DNA of 64,000 nt from Hemicordylus capensis (Eukaryota > Chordata > Lepidosauria > Squamata > Cordylidae), in contig NC_069661.1 in the NCBI RefSeq assembly GCF_027244095.1, forward strand, positions 151,481,501 to 151,545,500. Direction: 5' to 3'. The notes beneath the pieces are model-generated. The model had not been told where the DNA came from and made no database searches. It saw only the letters and a list, made by a program, of their open reading frames with translations. Position numbers and translations under genes: made by a program. Positions 60,422 to 64,000 of the stretch are shown here, piece after piece (position 1 is the stretch's first letter; every line of letters begins with the position of its first letter).

Positions 60422-61191
60422 TACCTTGTTTCTATAAAACCTTTTAGTGATCATGATCATGACTTGCATCATGCTAAATTATAACTGCTAAATCTTACCT
60501 CAATAGATTCAATAGAGGCCTATTGTTAGTCTTACATTTTATTTATTTATTTAACATATTTCTATACTGCCCAAAACCTGCGTCTCTGTGCCCCTAGATA
60601 TTACTGGTAGTAATGGATGGGACATGTGTACATACATTTCTGTTGGTCATGTAATGGTTTTATTTTTCTGCTTCTACAGATGGTAGTAACTGCTTGGGCG
60701 GGGGAGGGGGGTGGTGTGGCAGGACTTAATCCCTCTGTGAAATAGTCCTGATGATGATAAAGCCTTCTCGGCAAGTAAATAGTTTTCAACTGTTTGTAAT
60801 TATGTGAACCTGTCCAGCCATTCACCACAATTGTATCTAACTCTGCTGTGATACTTGGGTATGGCGACTTTCATAACGTTAACATACTGACCTTTTATGC
60901 TTATTGTAATTTTTTTTTTTTACAATTGAATTCTTTATGGGAATAATACATCCTCTGAATGGACAAACCATGTTTGCCCTATCATAATTCTTGAGATTAC
61001 CAAGAACATCTACCCATATGGCAAGTTTGTATAAGAAAGACAAGAAAAGAGACAGGTTTTTTAAATTAATAGAAATGTTCCATTTCTATTAACATTTGCA
61101 TTTATTTGTTGTTTAAAAGTAGTTAGCCTGGAGATATTTATAATCCTAAATAAATAAGTATATTGTAACTTATCAGTTCTATCTATCTAAC
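60422..61191. other. AT-rich non-coding sequence
   Basis: 60535-60600 is a reverse LINE tail ((TTTA)n, CTATACTGCCC). 61070-61100 contains a small palindrome around AGAAATG / CATTTCT. Otherwise unassigned. Confidence 0.45.
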
Positions 61192-61384
61192 TGTCTTCCT
61201 GCAGTTGTCTTTTTTTCTAAACTAAAAAGCCCCAGGTGTTGTAGTCTTGCCTCATAAGAAAGGTTCTCTAGGCCCCTGATCATCTTGGTTGCCCTCTTCT
61301 GCCCTTTCCCAGTTCTACAATGTCCTTTTTTAGATGTAGTGACCAGAATTGTACACAGTACTCCAGGTGTGGCCACACCATAGT
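61192..61384 (-). mobile_element. CR1 LINE fragment, reverse orientation
   Basis: The complement contains GGGCAGAAGAGGGCAACCAA, GATCAGGGGCCTAGAGAACC and GGCAAGACTACAACACCTGG, as in 13752-14366. It extends 5' through the CACCTGGAGTACTGTGTACA block. The fragment stops abruptly where a direct-repeat unit begins. Confidence 0.9.
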
Positions 61385-61385
61385 T

Positions 61386-62258
61386 TTGCTTCGGTCCCCT
61401 TTTGATTTCTACCACATGGTGCTTAGCTTTGGGCTGAAGCTGAATAGGCCTCAGAGCTCGAGATGCGAAACCGGCCTTGGGAGTCTCCCCAGAATGCCCC
61501 ACACACTCGAGCAAGGCATCCTGGGACTTCCACGGCCTGGGTGGCACCTGATCTCCACTGCCCTTACCAGCTCCATGACCAAGCTGGTAGTCATGTGGGC
61601 TGCTGATCTGGCCCCCAAGGGTGAGCTCCCTGTTTGTCTACGGGGAGAGCGGGCTAAGTATGCTCTCCCCACAGAGCTTAGTTAGGTTCTACGCACGGAT
61701 CGTGTGTAGAGCCTCAGTCAGTGTAATTCTACCACAAACGTCTTGCTTGGTGCATCTTAGGATGATGTTAGGACTGTGCAAAGCAGCTGCTCTTCTTGGG
61801 GAACCACTCTGGTGGGGTCTCTAATTGCTCTGGTCCCACTTTGCCGGAAGTTCTGTCATGTTAGGATGAAGCTTTGGCCCCCCAAACTACTTTTGGGACC
61901 AGGAAGAGGATAGGAGGTGACTGCTTTTCTCAATAATCACTCTTAGCTGTGAGGGAGCAGGCCTTGCAGAGTTTGTTTTTTGCAATGACTTCTTTCTTCT
62001 TCTGCTAGTGTCCTGGTTATGGCACAGGTACTCCTGGGATTTTTAGTCATTTTTCTAAGGATGTGGCCACAACTGCAAGTTAAGCTTTCCCTTGCAGCTG
62101 GGAGTGATGGTAAAGGAAAGCAGCCTGTTCCTTGCCCCTTAAGTACCAGGGGTGAGGGAGCCCAAAGAGTTAGGCCCAGGTTCTTTTGCTCTGGTCCCCT
62201 TTTGATTTCTACCACATGGTGCTTAGCTTTGGGCTGAACCTGAATAGGCCCCTGAGCT
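61386..62258. repeat. 800-bp unit bounded by 73-bp direct repeats
   Basis: 61386-61458 and 62186-62258 share GGTCCCCTTTTGATTTCTAC, CACATGGTGCTTAGCTTTGG and GAATAGGCC, differing at about five positions and offset by exactly 800 bp. Between them the left part is CpG-containing and has a hairpin at about 61684-61714 (GGTTCTACGCACG / CGTGTGTAGAGCC). The right part is ordinary sequence. It could be a duplication or two insertions of one short element. No coding region. Confidence 0.6.
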
Positions 62259-63019
62259 TCACATAGCCCTATTGTTTCTGCAACTCTTAAAATGCAACAA
62301 GTACCTTATAGTAAATTGGACAGACAAGAAATTGCTTACCGAAGACTTGCAATCTAAATAGACAAGTTTCAAGAAGGAAAGCAAGGGAGGATGGGGAAGG
62401 AAATAAATATAGTGGTGTTTGAGAGGAGGCAAAAGGTTTAGCTGCTCAGGAAGATGAAAGCAGTAGGGTGAAGACGAGACCATCTCTTCTGCCTTCTACT
62501 CCTCATTTTCACTTTAGAATTGCTCTGAATAGTTTTAGTCAAAATAGCATTGATCCAAGGAGAATTTGGGTCTATTGGAGTGAGTGAGAAAAAGGGAGAC
62601 TATGCTTTTCCCCATTTTTGGAACAATTATCTGGCTCATTAGAAAACATCATGGCTCCAAACCAAAAAGCATTCCTTACTTCCTGCAAATGGAATGTGTT
62701 AGAAATTTTAAAGGAAAACTTTTTTTAGTGTTTCTTCCACCAATTTGGTGTAACTAATTCTACCTACAACTATGCTCTTGCAAATAATTTCCTAAGAGTG
62801 AAAGAAAGTATATGTTTGACTCAGATGTTCCACAATTTCTCTACTTTCTATCCTGGCAGCAAACACTGAGGCATAAATATTAACTTGTAAGGAGTGATAG
62901 TTAAGTACATATTCTATGAAATGTATGGATAAATAATCTAATTAAAATATTTCCATTTATCTAAACACACTTAAACTAACCTCTTGCACTTTCAAAAAAT
63001 AGTAGTCAAGTATCTAAAA
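62259..63019. other. Unassigned AT-rich sequence
   Basis: 62325-62360 (ATTGCTTACCGAAGACTTGC) may be a trace of an L2-like repeat. Nothing else is seen. Confidence 0.4.
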
Positions 63020-63700
63020 GTTTTATTTATTTAGTATTACTTCTGTTCCAGCTTTCTAAAAACATTATCAGAATGGGTCAAAATGGTAGCTAATAAATAA
63101 CAATAATGATCTAAAACAAAAACCAACAATATAAATCACATTTTAAAAACAAGGACACCAAATTCAGCCTTTCAAAGCAATCACCGAATAAAGACTGCTG
63201 AAATGAAAATGTTTTGCTGCCTGAAAGCTGAGGCCTAGGCATATCTCTCTTGGGAGGCTGTTCAAGTTCAGGGCCATACAGCCAAGAAGATGCAGCATAG
63301 TGTAGTGGTTAGAGTGTTGGACTAGGACCAGGAAGACCTGAGTTTGAATTTCCATTCAACCATGAAACTCACTGGGCGACTCTGGGGCAGTCATGTATCT
63401 CTCAGCCTAACTTACCTCACAGGGTTATTGTGAGGATAAAAATACGCATATATTATAAGCTTCTTGGAGGAAGAGTGGGATATAAATGTAATAAATAAAA
63501 TAAAATGAATGTTGACTTGGGTAGTAACCAACTAAATCCAGAGAAATGCCTTGGAAGAGAAGTGATGCTCTTTAGTAGGTTGATGTGGGGAGAATGATTC
63601 TGTGGTGCTCTGATCTCTTAAGTCAAAGCCAGCACTTTGAATTGATCCCAGGAAAAAGTTTATAACCCAGCATAGCTGGTAAAGAGTCATGTTATTGCAG
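63020..63700 (-). mobile_element. L2 LINE 3' remnant split by a Sauria SINE
   Basis: An AT-rich tail (63020-63160) is followed by GGAGGCTGTTCAAGTTCAGG. After the SINE comes TTAAGTCAAAGCCAGCACTTTGAAT-type sequence, matching the CACCTTGAATTGG block of other L2 copies in reverse. Strongly decayed. Confidence 0.5.
63291..63505 (+). mobile_element. Sauria SINE copy D
   Basis: TGCAGCATAGTGTAGTGGTT head, box B GAGTTTGAATTTCC, body AAACTCACTGGGCGACTCTG and end GAAGAGTGGGATATAAATG with (AATA)n tail. Nested in L2, so younger than it. Confidence 0.92.
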
Positions 63701-63760
63701 TGTCACTTATTGCAATGCAGATACTGCAACAATTCTATTTTTCACTTGATTGCCTCTCTC

Positions 63761-63802
63761 CTTCCTTCCTTCCTTCCTTCCTTCCTTCCTTCCTTCCTTC
63801 CA
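63761..63802 (+). repeat. (CTTC)n microsatellite
   Basis: About 10 CTTC units. Open frames across it are artefacts. Confidence 0.95.
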
Positions 63803-64000
63803 TATTCTATGGTGCCGGATACAAAGAAGTCTGGTGTATGGACTTTGCCCATTGCGCATATAATCTCTACAGTACTGGTCCATCATCATATATAGTTCTG
63901 GCCCCACGTTTTAGTGTACTGTGCAGTATAATTTGTTTTTTCCTTAGTCAAAATGTTTGTGCTGACTATGAGAATATGATCAGATTTAAACAACTAGTTT

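Noticed and set aside
63707-63907. Frames rich in Lys/Arg/Glu/Gly or Leu/Pro/Ser
   Set aside because: Translation of a (CTTC)n microsatellite.
50038-64000. Coding exons of the plus-strand gene starting in the 49.5-kb island
   Set aside because: I looked for AG-frame-GT segments with protein-like sequence and found none I could defend. All long frames are repeat-derived or random.

Overview
The window looks like about 64 kb of nuclear DNA from a squamate reptile (lizard or snake). The main evidence is four copies of the squamate-specific Sauria SINE, backed by CR1 and L2 LINE fragments, many hAT and Tigger-like DNA transposons, two Helitrons and abundant microsatellites. The species cannot be told from this. 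There are no operons or bacterial features, and I recognised no complete protein-coding gene and no coding exon. The long open frames that exist fall in GC-rich transposon interiors, CR1 remnants or CpG islands.

The part most likely to belong to a host gene is 46.9-50.05 kb. It holds two CpG-rich blocks. The first (46,930-48,560) has two oppositely oriented CCAAT boxes 40 bp apart, an AP-1-like site and YY1-type motifs pointing to the minus strand. The second (49,540-50,040) has a plus-oriented YY1 motif and ends in a strong splice donor at 50,041, as expected of a 5' non-coding first exon on the plus strand. This suggests one or two divergent promoters. The genes they serve cannot be named, because their coding exons lie outside the window or were not recognised.

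Layout by region. 0-7 kb: a microsatellite, an L2-tailed repeat, a fossil LTR element with a MITE inside it, two CR1 tips facing each other, and a Sauria SINE split by a Helitron. 7-24.3 kb: L2 copies, a CR1 3' end and several hAT MITEs with 8-bp target duplications, plus an unclassified repeat family. 24-36 kb: mostly unremarkable sequence with a small Ty3/Gypsy fossil, L2 remains and two copies of a 5S rRNA-derived SINE. 36-47 kb: repeat-poor sequence with an old Tigger-like element and two copies of a tRNA-derived SINE. 47-50 kb: the promoter region. 50-64 kb: a probable long first intron containing Sauria SINEs, a CR1 split by a second Helitron, a CpG-rich Tigger-like MITE and a pair of direct repeats offset by 800 bp.

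The best-resolved biology is the order of insertions. Two Helitrons sit exactly at A/T dinucleotides inside an older SINE and an older CR1, five hAT elements keep 8-bp duplications (four perfect, one with a single mismatch), and a Sauria SINE sits inside an L2. I found no convincing new biological system. The Helitron pair, the 5S-derived SINE and the divergent CpG-island promoter most deserve a second look.
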